From: Stercorarius parasiticus
Lineage: Eukaryota > Chordata > Aves > Charadriiformes > Stercorariidae
Length of the DNA stretch: 64,000 nucleotides
Direction: 5' to 3'
Assembly (NCBI GenBank): GCA_013396915.1
Contig: VWZL01000203.1
Location: forward strand, 401,689-465,688
The position numbers and the translations under genes are program-made. Shown piece by piece: positions 15,256 to 26,700 of this stretch. The notes under the pieces were generated by a model that saw only the letters and a program-made list of their open reading frames with translations, was not told the origin of the DNA and searched no databases. Positions within the stretch are counted from its first letter, which is position 1; every line of letters starts with the position of its first letter.

Positions 15256-16015
15256 GTAGTGTTACGTATTCCCTTCCTCTTTGTCTTCATATTTACACAA
15301 TACAACCCCTTAGGGTTTGGGTTGTGCAGATTGTTTTTTGAAGCATCACTTTTATGCTTTTTAGAAAATATTGAAGTAGTTTAAATATAATTTAAACAAA
15401 TATCTCTATAAAATTTTTGAACAAGTAATCATGATAATTCTGTATATGTACTCACATACACGCATTTGGTTAATTGTTAAAGAATGACAGTTTGTAGTTG
15501 CAAGTGCATGAGATTCTCTGCCTAAACATGGCAGCCAGGTAAAAATTAACCCAGTTCTGTCATTTTTCTGTGAGAATTATCTGGGGCTAGAGAAAGTAGT
15601 CGGAAATTGGAAACCGCAGGAAGAACATCTCAAGTTGGATTTAAGTTGCCCTTCTTCCCATAGTGCTGCTTTGATCTGAGGACCTAGTCTGGAATATAAC
15701 TATTTATTTTTTTTAGAACCCTGCTATAGAGAGCTATAAAATAATTGCTATATGGCATTATAAATGACTAAGTCAATTAAATTTAAATTAGAAAAGAAAA
15801 ACCTTATAACCTCCTTCCCCTTTCCTGAAAATAACCTTATTATCCTCCATTTATTTTAATAGAATAATTCCTCAACAACAACAACGATACCTATTTTAGC
15901 TACTTTTTCCAGGCAGGGCAACTGTACTATGCAATATGCGAATAAGGTTTGACATACTGATGAAATAAAGGTAGAGAGTTTGTTACTGGTGCATAAGCCT
16001 TTTTCCCCTCTCTAG
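15256..16015 (+). other. intron 13
   Basis: A 760-base intron; nothing recognisable was seen. Confidence 0.75.
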
Positions 16016-16150
16016 GTCCATTATGACTTTGGTCTGAGGAATATCCTTTCAGTACTGAGGACTCTTGGATCTCAGAAGAGGGCCAGGCCAAATGAAAGTG
16101 AATTAAGTATTGTTATGAGAGGACTAAGAGATATGAATCTTTCCAAGCTG
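16016..16150 (+). CDS. DNAH8: DNAH8 exon 14 (end of AAA1)
   Basis: The exon encodes residues 697-741. It reads [23 protein letters not shown], where YDFGLR with its arginine is a hallmark of the AAA1 small subdomain, then [14 protein letters not shown]. The phase is 0 at both ends. The acceptor is CTCTAG and the donor GTAAGA. Confidence 0.96.
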
Positions 16151-16790
16151 GTAAGAATCTATTTTAATATTTTAGCACCATGTATAGGCAAGTCTATTAG
16201 ATGTTTCATGGTATTTTCTGGAAGATTAGAAAAAATCTCAAACATCCTTTTCTTTAAAAACTGAAACATGATAATCATCTTATTATCATTAAACAGCACT
16301 GAGAATTTATTAGACTTGTAAACAGTGCTCAGGGAGCAAAGTTGCAAACGGGTTAAATAGTGGCTTAACTGTGAGCGTGATATTTTATGTACTGACTTGA
16401 GTACAGACTGACTCTGTACCATAAGTAAACTGAATAATTTGAGTATCCACTAAATTAGACTTTTAAAGATTTCTTTCCAGATAGCATGTTCTTTCCAATA
16501 TATCCTGCAAGTGATTTACAAATCAATTTTACAGATAGATTCCAGTGTCTACTCAGAGGGAAATTTCTTTCAATTTTGAATTTATTTCTCACATGGTATA
16601 TGGATGACATTTTCAAAATGCTATTTTTGTAGTGAGCTGTCCTATTGGCTGGCTGTGTTTATGAACATAAGCATCTGTATTTAGAAAATCTTTCCTTACA
16701 GTTTATTATTTTAAAATAGCGATTCATTTTGGTTTGAGAGCATTCTTTAGATAACCATGCTTTAAGCACTTAATAACTTTTTTGTTTCAG
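16151..16790 (+). other. intron 14
   Basis: A 640-base AT-rich intron with nothing recognisable. Confidence 0.75.
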
Positions 16791-16952
16791 ATAGATGAGG
16801 ATGAGCCTTTGTTTCTCAGTCTTATCAATGATCTCTTTCCGGGGTTACAGTTAGACACTAGTACCTATGCTGAGCTTCAGGCTGCAGTAGCTAATCAGGT
16901 TGAAGAGGCAGGATTGATTAATCATCCACCATGGAATCTTAAGCTTGTTCAG
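16791..16952 (+). CDS. DNAH8: DNAH8 exon 15 (AAA1-AAA2 link)
   Basis: The exon encodes residues 742-795. It reads [21 protein letters not shown] and closes with [14 protein letters not shown], both highly conserved between AAA1 and AAA2. NDLFPGLQL fits DNAH8 (DNAH5 differs here as I recall). The acceptor is TTTCAG; the donor GTAAAG. Confidence 0.96.
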
Positions 16953-19900
16953 GTAAAGCCTTTTTTTCCAAAACATTTTTAACAAACAGAAGTCAGAACA
17001 CCGTGTTAGTAGCTAAACCACTGTCTCACTCAAGGACCTGTGCTTCTAATATGGGGAAAAATGAAGGTACACCACACTAAGGAAGGCTATTCCAAGAGAC
17101 TTATGTTTTTATTTCTTTAAATTATCCAGAAGAAGAAAAAAAAAATACCTTAAAGCATACTGTTACCCTAACCTTTCCTGGATATGGTAGGGCATCTAAG
17201 TTATCTGAATGAAGCAGCAAGGTGTGTACATGGGTCTCTAACATGAGTTTCTTAGACTAGGGTAGGGACAGTAGGGCATAAGAAGGATTGGGAGGCATTT
17301 TGAAGGCCAAAGCAGTAAATAAAAGATGAGAAGAAACCTAGCCAGGGCAAAACTTCTGCTGAGTAGGAGGAGAGAACTAAAGGACCTTTATAAGAAAAAT
17401 GTAAGAGGTATGTATTTCTGACTTAAATGTGTACTGTAATGAAGAAGAGTCTTCATTATGAGTTTGAGCAGACATTGTAGTAAACAAGGTTTTTCTCACA
17501 TAAGTTTTGAGAACCTATACACTGGTTGGGTAATCATCCAGTTTATTGAGTTGAAAGAATTAAAGTATAAGAATATATAGATCATATATGTCTTAGCATA
17601 TGCTATGACAAGCTTAGGGAAACCTATAATGAGGTTAAGCACGCAAGTGAACAGGCATGTAGGTACTATAAAATGGAAGAACCAAAAATAGTGTCAGTAA
17701 CAAGAATGACACTCACATGAAGGGAATTGTTTCTCTCAAGGACATGTGTGATTGGAAGATTAAAACTATAAAGAGATTCAGAGGCTTTCTAGGCTACAAA
17801 GGATGCGAACAAGCCCAGCTACTGTCAATTTGTATCTGTAGTGTTCAAAGCTAGCATCCTTCTGAAGTGCATTAGCCACCTGACTACTGTGGAAAGACCC
17901 CACCTAAGTGGAATGTGTATCCTTCTGTTACCTGAATGCAAGAGTTTTAGTAAGAAAATACATAGAACCTGAATAGGAGACTGCGTAGCAAAAAGTTGTT
18001 GCAAACAATGTTGTTTACATAAAACAAAAAGTTGCTTCCTTTTGGCATGAATAATACTTGGTTCTTAAGGAATCCAGAAATAGACCCTGGGCCCTGGCAG
18101 CTTGCCAGGAGTGTAGTATGTTTTGTTTACCTTGTGTTGTAAGCTCTTTAGACCTGGAGTGCATTCTGATGGAAAAGCAAAACAGAGAAAATTGTTAAGG
18201 TGTTGCAAGAAATTGTTTTGACTTCATGTAATTTTGGATTATGGTAATTTGTGTTTAGTGTAGGATAATCTTTATGATGTGTTGTTGATTAATGAATATG
18301 TTATTTAATATGAAGGAAAAAAGGTGCTTAAATGGCTTTTTGGACTTGTACTCCAGCATAACATTTAAATGGCTGACAGTTGTATTTCTGACATGCAATC
18401 ATGTTTGAAACTATCTTTAAATTTATTATTAAAGACAGTTAACTCATGCTCTGGTGATCTTTATGCTAACACACTACCCTATACACATTCTTCTTTAAAC
18501 AGCAAACTTAACAAATGCAGCAGACTAACAACTCAAGAAATAAATAATTAGACAGTCACTCAACAATTATAAATTGATAAGCTAGAAAGGTAACTAGAGA
18601 ATTGTTGCTCTTCTTTTTGCTCTACTCTTTTTTGAGAACACACTTTAATTATTGATGAGAATGATGTTTTTAAACATTATGACTTTATTGGTTTCTTGTG
18701 TTCTCTGTTCTTCAGGGTTTTTTCTGCATGCCAGCAACACGGTGTGAATACTTTATCTTGTAATATCATGCTTTAACCAGTGATCAGCTTTACTTTATTG
18801 GCTATGTTGAAACTGTAAATTTAATTTCATTTCATTGAAATTGAGCTTGTAGCCTTAATTAGTGAAATTGATTATTGATTTTTAAAATTCCATTAATTGA
18901 TGAAAATTAATTCTACTTTGTAAAATTTGTCAGCAAATTTGTCAGCCAGAATTATGCTGTCTTCTCATTTTCATATTTTACTTATCCCTACTTTTTGGAT
19001 AAATTGTTAATTAATTATTGTTAAACACTGTTGATGGTTAAGATTAATAACCTTTACCATTTCTAATGGCTGAAAACTATATTGCTTTACAAGCATTTAT
19101 TTGTAGCTTTGCTGATTGCCAAGGTGAAGCATAGCTCCAGCTGACACTGAAGAACATTTTACCCTGTGCTTGCATCTTCTTGAAATGCAACCTCAGAATA
19201 GAGACTTAGTGAAACTATAGGCCTTGAAGTGCTAGGCTTGTTTGTTGGCTGTACAGTATTAAAATAGAAACTACATTATCTCTTATGATCTAAGAACCTT
19301 TAAAGAAGCTAGATGTAAACTAAGAAAGGCACTGTGACCTTTGTACTTACACCAGATTTCTGATAACTTCCAAACTTGTCTCACTTAAAAGACAAAACTG
19401 CCATGTGCTTTGTTGAATGAGAACAAGGGATACAATGCATTGCAGTATTCTACAAAGTGCAACATTCTGCCTTATGTTACTTCACAGCAACTAAAATATG
19501 TCTCTGTTATGAAACCAGAGGTATATTTATGTCTCTGCTCAGACTCCACCTAATTTACAGAAGGTTTTGCTACACATTCTGCAGGCTGGATCTATATTGT
19601 CCTTCACATGGCTTCACACTGATGACCAGCAGAATTTTTTTGTATGAGAGAAAACACTTTTGACCATCCTGCTTAAGGTCATGTTCAGTGTTTTATTCAC
19701 AGCGCAGTATTTCTGGTTGCAACACTGGTCATATGAAGATTGCTCATGCCTTAACGAATTCCATCTTCCACTGGGAATAAGAAGTTTGAAATGGTCAACT
19801 TCATGATGGACTTGATCATAGTTCAGACTTGTGGTGCCTGTAGATCTTCCTCCTGGACTGATACAAGCCTTTATTCAGCTTGCAGAGAAAGAAGCTGCAT

Positions 19901-20500
19901 AGGCTTCCCCTTACAATGTTCTATCGTCCAGGAGGACTACCACTTTTTTGTTCCTTTCAGTTGCTCCAAAAGGAGATACTTGTGTAGGTAGACCCTGCCC
20001 CTTCCATAGCAAGCCTAAAGCTAATATTAAAAGAAAAATAGAAAATTCATTAAAGAACTGTCGTGAACCTAAACGCATCCGCAATCCTGAAGGAAGTGCG
20101 GTCCTTATGTTTATTTCATGTAGTCAGGAGTTTTAGCACTGTATTGATTAGTCATTCTTCTATTGCATTGTTTTTCTACTGCTTATTTTTCCTTTTAAAT
20201 AATACAGAAAAATCCTTTTAAAAATCTAGTAAAATTATTTCCAGTTGGTTTGAAAAGTTTAGGCAAAATTTAGTTCTGTAAACTGTTTTATAGTAAAGTT
20301 GCTTGGTGCTCAGAGGATTAGGATGTGAAGGTATATACTATGTAAAAATCAACAAATGCATGCAAATTTCAATTCTGAGCATATAATTCGTATGTCTAAT
20401 AAATTTATAATCACTATCAAGTGTATATTAAATGCAAGCAAAACTCTTCTAAAAGCATATATTTCTTAAAATATTTTGATATTTTTTTTTTTTTTAATAG
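16953..20500 (+). other. intron 15
   Basis: A 3,548-base intron, AT-rich through most of its length. No standard repeat was recognised. The segment from about 19530 to 20110 reads in pieces like decayed coding sequence and is listed separately. The intron ends in a poly-T tract before exon 16. Confidence 0.65.
19530..20110 (+). pseudogene. possible decayed gene copy, unidentified
   Basis: Several plus-strand frames, broken by stops, give protein-like stretches in the same direction: for example PPNLQKVLLHILQAG near 19547, LPPGLIQAFIQLAEKEAA near 19850, and VGRPCPFHSKPKANIKRK near 19985, continuing to RIRNPEGSA near 20098. I do not recognise the parent. The absence of introns and the scattered stops would fit an old processed copy, but chance open frames in intron sequence are also possible. 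Confidence 0.25.
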
Positions 20501-20747
20501 TTGTACGAAACTTCTGTGGTACGTCATGGGTTGATGACACTTGGACCTAGTGGATCTGGAAAAACAATGGTCATAACTATATTAATGAGATCTCTGGCAG
20601 AATGTGGCCAACCTCATAGAGAAATGCGTATGAACCCCAAAGCTATTACTGCTCCTCAAATGTTTGGAAAATTAGATGCTGCAACTAATGATTGGACAGA
20701 TGGAATCTTTTCTACACTGTGGAGGAAAACACTGAAAGCTAAAAAGG
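20501..20747 (+). CDS. DNAH8: DNAH8 exon 16 (AAA2 P-loop)
   Basis: The exon encodes residues 796-877 plus one base of Gly878. It contains the AAA2 Walker A GPSGSGKT (810-817), followed by Met where mammals have Thr as I recall. It continues through [18 protein letters not shown], the hallmark of AAA2, and [23 protein letters not shown]2 binds nucleotide structurally in most dyneins. The acceptor is a long poly-T followed by AATAG; the donor is GTAAGT. Confidence 0.97.
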
Positions 20748-21317
20748 GTAAGTAAATACTTTGTGCGTGGTACCATAAAAATAACTCTTGAATGATATGT
20801 TGAAAAAAGCATCTTGAACTTGCAAATGTGGTGAAGTTCCCTCTTGAGAGAAACTATAGAGAACATAGATGAGGTTATAGTTCACTTCTCGGGAAAGGAC
20901 AACAGTTGTGCTGCTCAGGAGGCGGGGGGCAGGGGGGGAAGAAGGAGAAAGTTAGATTAGGTTGGGAAGGAAGAAGTTGATTCTGGAGAAAGAAAAGGGG
21001 AAGGGGGAAAGATATTTTAGTTTTTTTGTCTTTGTTTCTCGTCATCCAAGTCTATGTTAATTTGCAATAAATTAATTTTTCCCAAGTCGAGCCTGTTTTG
21101 CCTGTGACAGTAGTTGGTAAGTGATCTCTCTGACTTTACCTCAACCCACAAGCATTTTCACCTTATTTTCTCCCTCTCTCCTGTTTGAGGAGGGGGAGTG
21201 AGAGTGTGGCACGGTATTTGTCTGGCAGCCACAGTTCTAGACCACCTTTTGTAAACTTATTTTCTTGCTCTTTCAGCATGGTGATATGAACTATATCTCT
21301 TCTGATTATTTTTCCAG
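20748..21317 (+). other. intron 16
   Basis: A 570-base intron holding a purine-rich, G-run-rich tract at about 20916-21015 (listed separately). Confidence 0.8.
20916..21015 (+). repeat. G-rich polypurine tract
   Basis: About 100 bases, mostly A and G on the plus strand, with G6 and G7 runs close together near 20923-20938 and further GGGG runs around 20997-21008. The composition is unlike the surrounding AT-rich intron and could favour triplex or G-quadruplex structure. Confidence 0.75.
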
Positions 21318-21559
21318 GTGAAAATGTGTTTCTGATTTTAGATGGTCCTGTAGATGCAATCTGGATTGAGAATCTAAATTCAGTTTTGGATGATAACAAG
21401 ACCCTCACTCTAGCAAATGGAGATCGAATTCCTATGTCTCCTACATGTAAACTGTTATTTGAGGTCCACAACATTGAGAATGCCTCTCCAGCAACAGTTT
21501 CTCGAATGGGTATGGTCTACATCAGTTCTTCTGCCCTCAGCTGGAGACCAATATTGCAA
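21318..21559 (+). CDS. DNAH8: DNAH8 exon 17 (AAA2 Walker B)
   Basis: The exon encodes residues 878-958. It begins [20 protein letters not shown] (Walker B region, Asp886) and carries [17 protein letters not shown] and [17 protein letters not shown], all nearly invariant in axonemal heavy chains. The end [12 protein letters not shown] fits DNAH8. The acceptor is TTCCAG; the donor GTAAGG. The following intron is only 80 bases. Confidence 0.97.
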
Positions 21560-21639
21560 GTAAGGTTATCATTGCTGGCTACTCCTACCTTTACCTTGTT
21601 ATACATTTTAGACCAAAAATGATTGTGGATGTTTTTCAG

Positions 21640-21780
21640 GCATGGCTGAAAAAACGTTCTTCTGAAGAGGCTGAAGTTTTACAAAGTTTGTATGATAGAA
21701 CCTTTGAATCAGCATATACCTATATGAAACTAAACCTTAATCCAAAAATGGAGCTTCTGGAATGTAACTACATTATGCAG
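21640..21780 (+). CDS. DNAH8: DNAH8 exon 18 (AAA2)
   Basis: The exon encodes residues 959-1005. It reads AWLKKRSSEEAEVLQSLYD and ends KMELLECNYIMQ, the AAA2 C-terminal helices. It is 141 bases, phase 0 at both ends. The acceptor is TTTCAG; the donor GTAAAA. Confidence 0.96.
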
Positions 21781-24219
21781 GTAAAACAGATACTGTGTAA
21801 GTCTGTGTGAATTGACTGACTATAGTAAGCGTGCTGTATAGCAAAAAGAACATTTGATAGCAATAACATTTAATTTGAAAAGATTATTTCCTAACAAAGA
21901 AAACCTCAAACTCAGTATTTGTTTCTTAGGCAATATAAGAGCAACTGCTAGAGATGTGCAGAAGAAAATTTTTTTACTTCTCTCTGTTGTTTCACATGTA
22001 GGCTAGTCTTCTGTTAACTGGAATTTGCAGGCTTCAGTAAGTTTTCAGAAGCTAGTGGTTTCATTCCAGTTCTTTTAATACCAAAGAAATTCTGGTAAGG
22101 GTCAGTCTAACCCTACTGGTAGCATCGGCAGAAAAAGTGAAGAATATTTCTAATTATTTTTTTATCTTGAGATGTAATAGCTGTGATTCTGTCAGTCAGC
22201 TCTTCCAAGGTCATTGTAGTAATTTTTGCCTGTCCCTTTCTATCAATTGGAATACTACCTTGAGTGGAGTCCAAACTTTATCAGTGATTTATTAATAATA
22301 AAATTATGCGTTTGGCAGATTTTGGAAGACTGTCCTATACTGCATGTCTCCAGTTGATTTGTTTGTTTGTTGTCATCTGCAGATTCTGTTTCCAGACTTT
22401 TACATTTGTCCATGTAATCTCAGTTTTACATGGGTACGCTCAGAACCAAAGCAGTAGTGCCTTTGAATAAGAAGATAGAGAAGATAATATTTTGGGTAAC
22501 ACTTCAATTTAATATTAAAGTAGTCAGTTTGCACCCAGTATCTCTTTACTTACTGTTCATTAAGGATTTAGCTTCAGATTTTCAACAGTTTGAAGTACTT
22601 TGCTGCAAATTAATAGCCACAGTAAATGCTGCAAAGATTAACTGTGCAGTATCAAATGGAATTAGGGTATCTATAGAATTGAAGCCTATAGGCAGAAACT
22701 ATGTAACTTGTGAATTTATGGTGATAAACAAGATGGACATGATATGTGCAAAAGAGACAATAAGAGAGATAATTTTTTTCTTGTACATTTGTTATCTATG
22801 AAACCTCTGACTGAGTTGATGTTGTCTTCATGAAAGACTTTTTCTGGAAATAGAGGTTTCTATGTTGTTTTTGATCAGGGGTTGTTAAGAAGTAGGCACG
22901 TCAGTGTCCTACTCATACTGCTTGGTAAGGGAAATATTTCCCTGCTTCAACCTGTATTGAATGTTTCTTCCAGTGAATAAAAATCTCTACTAAGTTTCTG
23001 TCATAGGTGCAACAGAGTAAATAACCCGTAGTGGATCTGTATGCTGGAGTTTATCTAAGAACCAGTGAGACCAGAGCTTTTACCCTACTTGATCATTTCA
23101 CAGATTCACTTCCTCACTTGCTTCCCCCCTCCAGTGTTATATTCACTTACTCTTGATGATTTCTCTTCCCAGCAAGGATTTCTTTCTTGGTGTGGGAAGG
23201 TAGGGCAAAAAGTCTTGTTGGTTTCTGTGTTGTGCAGCCTCTTGCAGGTACCAGGATTGCGCATTACTTGACAAGGTTTCTTGGCATCCTCCAGCATTTG
23301 CCTACATGCATATCTGTGATCTCCAGGATATTCTCGCGTTTTCAGGATCTTTTCTCCAACCAGGATCTTCACCTCCTTCTTTCTGGGCCCCTTTTTTTCC
23401 AAGGCCGTTTGGGGGGCCCTTCTTTTCTGCACCACCTCTCCTTTCCAGAGCCTTAAGATCCCAGTTTTACCATAAGTGGTCTATGTGCAGAAGCACTGTA
23501 CCTTAGCAGCTTCCTTATTGGTAGTTCTGTCTTATGCCTTTTTATTAATAGTGGGACTCAGGACATGCCACTTTTGTTTAGTTCAGGTGTTTTCAAAATT
23601 TACAAGCATCTCAAAACAGTTGCGTCTAGCAGATAGCAGACGAGTTCTAAAATTCAGTTTTGGATGTTAACCCACACACGCACATCTACCAAATTATCTG
23701 CCATTTGTTAACATTCACAATTTAAGCTTTTTTTTAATCTACAACAGCTTCATAATGGTTTTATATCAAAAGTGATCTCCCCTTTGCTTTCCTCCTCGTA
23801 ATTTCCACTGACTTTCTAACTGTATATATTCTAGTATTGTTCCTGGCTGATTTTTTTTCCTGGTATTTTTACCTATATGTTTTTCTTTCGGCTGTTTACC
23901 ATCCTCTGGCCCACCTCATTAGGTGGACAAATGGAATTTATTTTAGGAGGTTCAACACAGTTTTTGTTTAGGATTATCCTGCCTTACAAGTCTATTGGAA
24001 AAGTCAGTAAATTTGTAGCTAAAGGATGTCTGATTGATATGGTCTACATGAAGGACCAAAGGTGTTCGACAGAGTTCTTTACCAGGGATTTACATGGAAG
24101 CTAAGCAGTCATAGCAGAAAATAGGAGGTTCATTTCTAGATAAATAACTAATTAGAAGACAGGAAATGTGTGATTGGAGTATCAGTTCTTAGGAAGAACA
24201 GAGGTTACCGCTGATCCTG
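21781..24219 (+). other. intron 18, first part
   Basis: Intron sequence. A less AT-rich stretch around 23060-23510 has overlapping open frames on both strands (109 codons minus, 89 plus) but no recognised family or coding signature. No exon fits between exons 18 and 19, whose phases match directly. Confidence 0.65.
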
Positions 24220-24770
24220 AGTATGTTTGCTGGGACCAATGCTGTTCAAAATGTTCATAAACAATTCAGAAAAGTTTTAGGTGAAGAAGTTGACTGATGA
24301 TTCTAAATTATTCAGGGTAGTAAGGACAAAACAGCTAACCATGAAGAACTGTAGACAGACTTTATGAGACTGAGTAAATAGGTAATAAAATGGCAAATGA
24401 AATTCAGTGAACATAAGCATGAAGGGGTTCACCCAGGGAAAAAACAAATTGTTCAGTGCCATGAATAACAGACCTATAGAACATATTGCCAAAGGGTGTT
24501 ACAGATGACAAAGGTTTATGTAGGTTCAAGACCAGTCTTGGTATTTTCAAAGTGGAAAAATCCACAGAGGATTACTAAACCCAGAAAAAGTGTATTTGGT
24601 TCAGAAAGCCCCAAGCTGAAGAGAATACTAGCAGGAAGTTACACCCCCAGTACCACCACAAGCCAAGAGAGGTTTTTTTTTTGTTTTTACTCTTCTCTAA
24701 GTGTACACTTTTGGTTACTACTGAAGACGAGATGCTGGAGAAGATGAAGTTTTCATATGATTTGTTTTCC
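24220..24770 (+). mobile_element. old CR1-like LINE fragment, sense
   Basis: TGCTGGGACCAATGCTGTTC, then TGTTCATAAACAATTCAGAA, then GATTCTAAATTATTCAGGGT and AAAATGGCAAATGAAATTCA match the reverse-transcriptase region of ancient amniote CR1/L3-type LINEs. It has many stops and indels, much more diverged than the other CR1 copies here. The 3' limit is uncertain. Confidence 0.75.
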
Positions 24771-25326
24771 ACATAAAACCATTTATGTGGTTTTATAAGT
24801 CAGTTTAATTTTTTCTGTTTTCTTTCTCCAAAAACTAGTTACAGAATATTGCTAAAACCCAGAGCATCACGGGAAATTTTGAACTCAAGCTTATATTTGA
24901 GGGAAGAAAAGGATTTTGTCCAGATAAACTGGGACACAGTCTCTCCAGAAATAATTAGAGAAATCGATTGTCTTCCAAAAAAAAGAAGTGCCATTATTTT
25001 AACATTATAAAGTGTAATTAATACTGATTAATCATTTTTTTAAAACTGAATTTTAAAGTAACCAAAAGTATTCTGACTATTTAGGTCCTGTAGGTAGTCT
25101 ACATTAAAACTGTGTAGTACTGCATTACTTCCCACTTCAAGTATGAGATCCAAGACATCATAAAGAATACAAATTCTAAGATCTGATTAAAAATCCACTT
25201 CACTGTTAAAAAGACATATTTTGAAACAATGTGTTTGACACTGCCTTGTATAGAAAGGGAGTATTAGTCATGTTATCTAAGACAGTCAAAGGTCTGGTTT
25301 CATGAGTGACAATTGTAGATAGCAAG

Positions 25327-25901
25327 TGTCATGGTGTAACCCCAGCCGGCAACTAAGCTCACAGCAACACAGCTGCTCACTTACTCTCCCCTGGTGGGAT
25401 GGGAGAGGGGATTGGAAGAGTAAAAGTGAGGAAAAACTCGTGTGTTGGGACAGTTTAATTAGTAAAGCAAAAGCTGTGCACGCAAACAAAGAAAAACAAT
25501 GAATTCATTCACCACTACCCATTGGCAGGCAGGTGTTCAGCCATCTCCAGGAAAGCAGGGCTCCATCATGCATAATGGAACGAGAATGTCCCCCCTCTTC
25601 CTTCTCCTTCCCCCACCTTTATCTGCTGAGCATCACGTCATATGGCATGGAATATCCCTTTGGTCAGTTACGGTCAGCTGTTCTAGCTGTGTCTGTGGGA
25701 TACAACTTCTTGTGCACCCCCACCCTACTTCCTGATGGGATGGTGTGAGAAGCAGAAGAGGCCTTGATTCTGTGTAAGCACTGCTCAGCAATAACAAAAA
25801 CATCTGTGTATTATCAGCACTGTTTTCAGCACAAAGGTAAAACATAGTCCCGTACAAGCTAATACGTAAAAAATTAACTGTATCCCATTCAAAATGAGCA
25901 G
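25327..25901 (+). mobile_element. avian LTR-like repeat, copy 1 (probable solo LTR)
   Basis: It starts TGTCATGGTGTAACCCCAGC, which I recognise as the 5' edge of a common avian retroviral LTR-type repeat. Internal landmarks shared with copy 2 are AACTCGTGTGTTGGGACAGT / GTTTAAT and GGAATATCCC. AGCAAG occurs just before the start (25321-25326) and again at 25902-25907, a possible target-site duplication. No gag, pol or env is visible, so it is either a solo LTR or a related non-autonomous element. Confidence 0.7.
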
Positions 25902-26462
25902 AGCAAGTTAGTAGATTTCTGGAACGTGGAATCTAGTTCCTTGGAAACAAAGTGAAGCAATCATAAATTGGGATGTTTTAATCTATTTTTTTAAACACAA
26001 AATACAAGTTAATGTGATAGATGCATCAATTGACTATAGTTAAGATAAACACATTAAACAGATGCTCAAAATTCTTCCATGCTTAAAAATGGAAAGAAAT
26101 GGCTAGGCCTGACCTACTTTTGGAGTTCTGAATATTCCAGTAGATATTATAAAATTCCTTAAAAGCTCTTACCCTAGCTCTTAAAAGACATTTATTATAT
26201 AGGCATAATTTTGAAGGATAGTTGATGATCAAATTATTTAAGTAATTTTTGAAGTTTTATCTACTTTTATATAGATATCTGTAATCTGTTTTCTTGAGTT
26301 TGTAGTTCTGAATTTTGTGGTATTCTTTGGTAACCTGTATCGGTTTTCAAATTATGATTTAAAGTTTGAATACATATAAATAATGCATGTGCAAATATGT
26401 ATAAAAATAAAAGGTGGATATGTAGTGTTTTCTTAATGCATAATATTTTAAAATATTTTCAG

Positions 26463-26700
26463 TCTATTAATCTTCTGGAGGGTTTGATTCCATCGAAGGA
26501 AGAAGGTGGCTTATCAACTATATCTCATCTGCATAAATTGTTCTGCTTTGCAATAATGTGGAGTTTAGGTGCTCTTCTGGAGTTGGACGGTAGAGATAAA
26601 CTTGAGGCTTTCATCAGAGCTCATGATAACAAATTAGACTTACCAGAAATCTCCCCTGGCACCAGTCAAACAATGTATGAATTTTATGTTACTGATTATG
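26463..26700 (+). CDS. DNAH8: DNAH8 exon 19 (AAA2-AAA3 linker)
   Basis: The exon encodes residues 1006-1084 plus one base of Gly1085. It reads SINLLEGLIPSKEEGG, then LHKLFCFAIMWSLGALLELDG and TMYEFYVTDY. This region differs clearly between DNAH5 and DNAH8, and it matches DNAH8 as I remember it. The acceptor is ATTTTCAG and the donor GTAAGA. Confidence 0.96.

Noticed and set aside
23106..23435. 109-codon minus-strand open frame in intron 18
   Set aside because: It overlaps plus-strand frames of 89 and 66 codons in a locally less AT-rich patch, matches nothing I know, and has no splice or start support. Chance is the simplest reading.
24769..24790. Hairpin CCACATAAA ... TTTATGTGG
   Set aside because: A 9-base stem with a 4-base loop in AT-rich intron next to an old LINE; no terminator or RNA gene context exists in a vertebrate intron.
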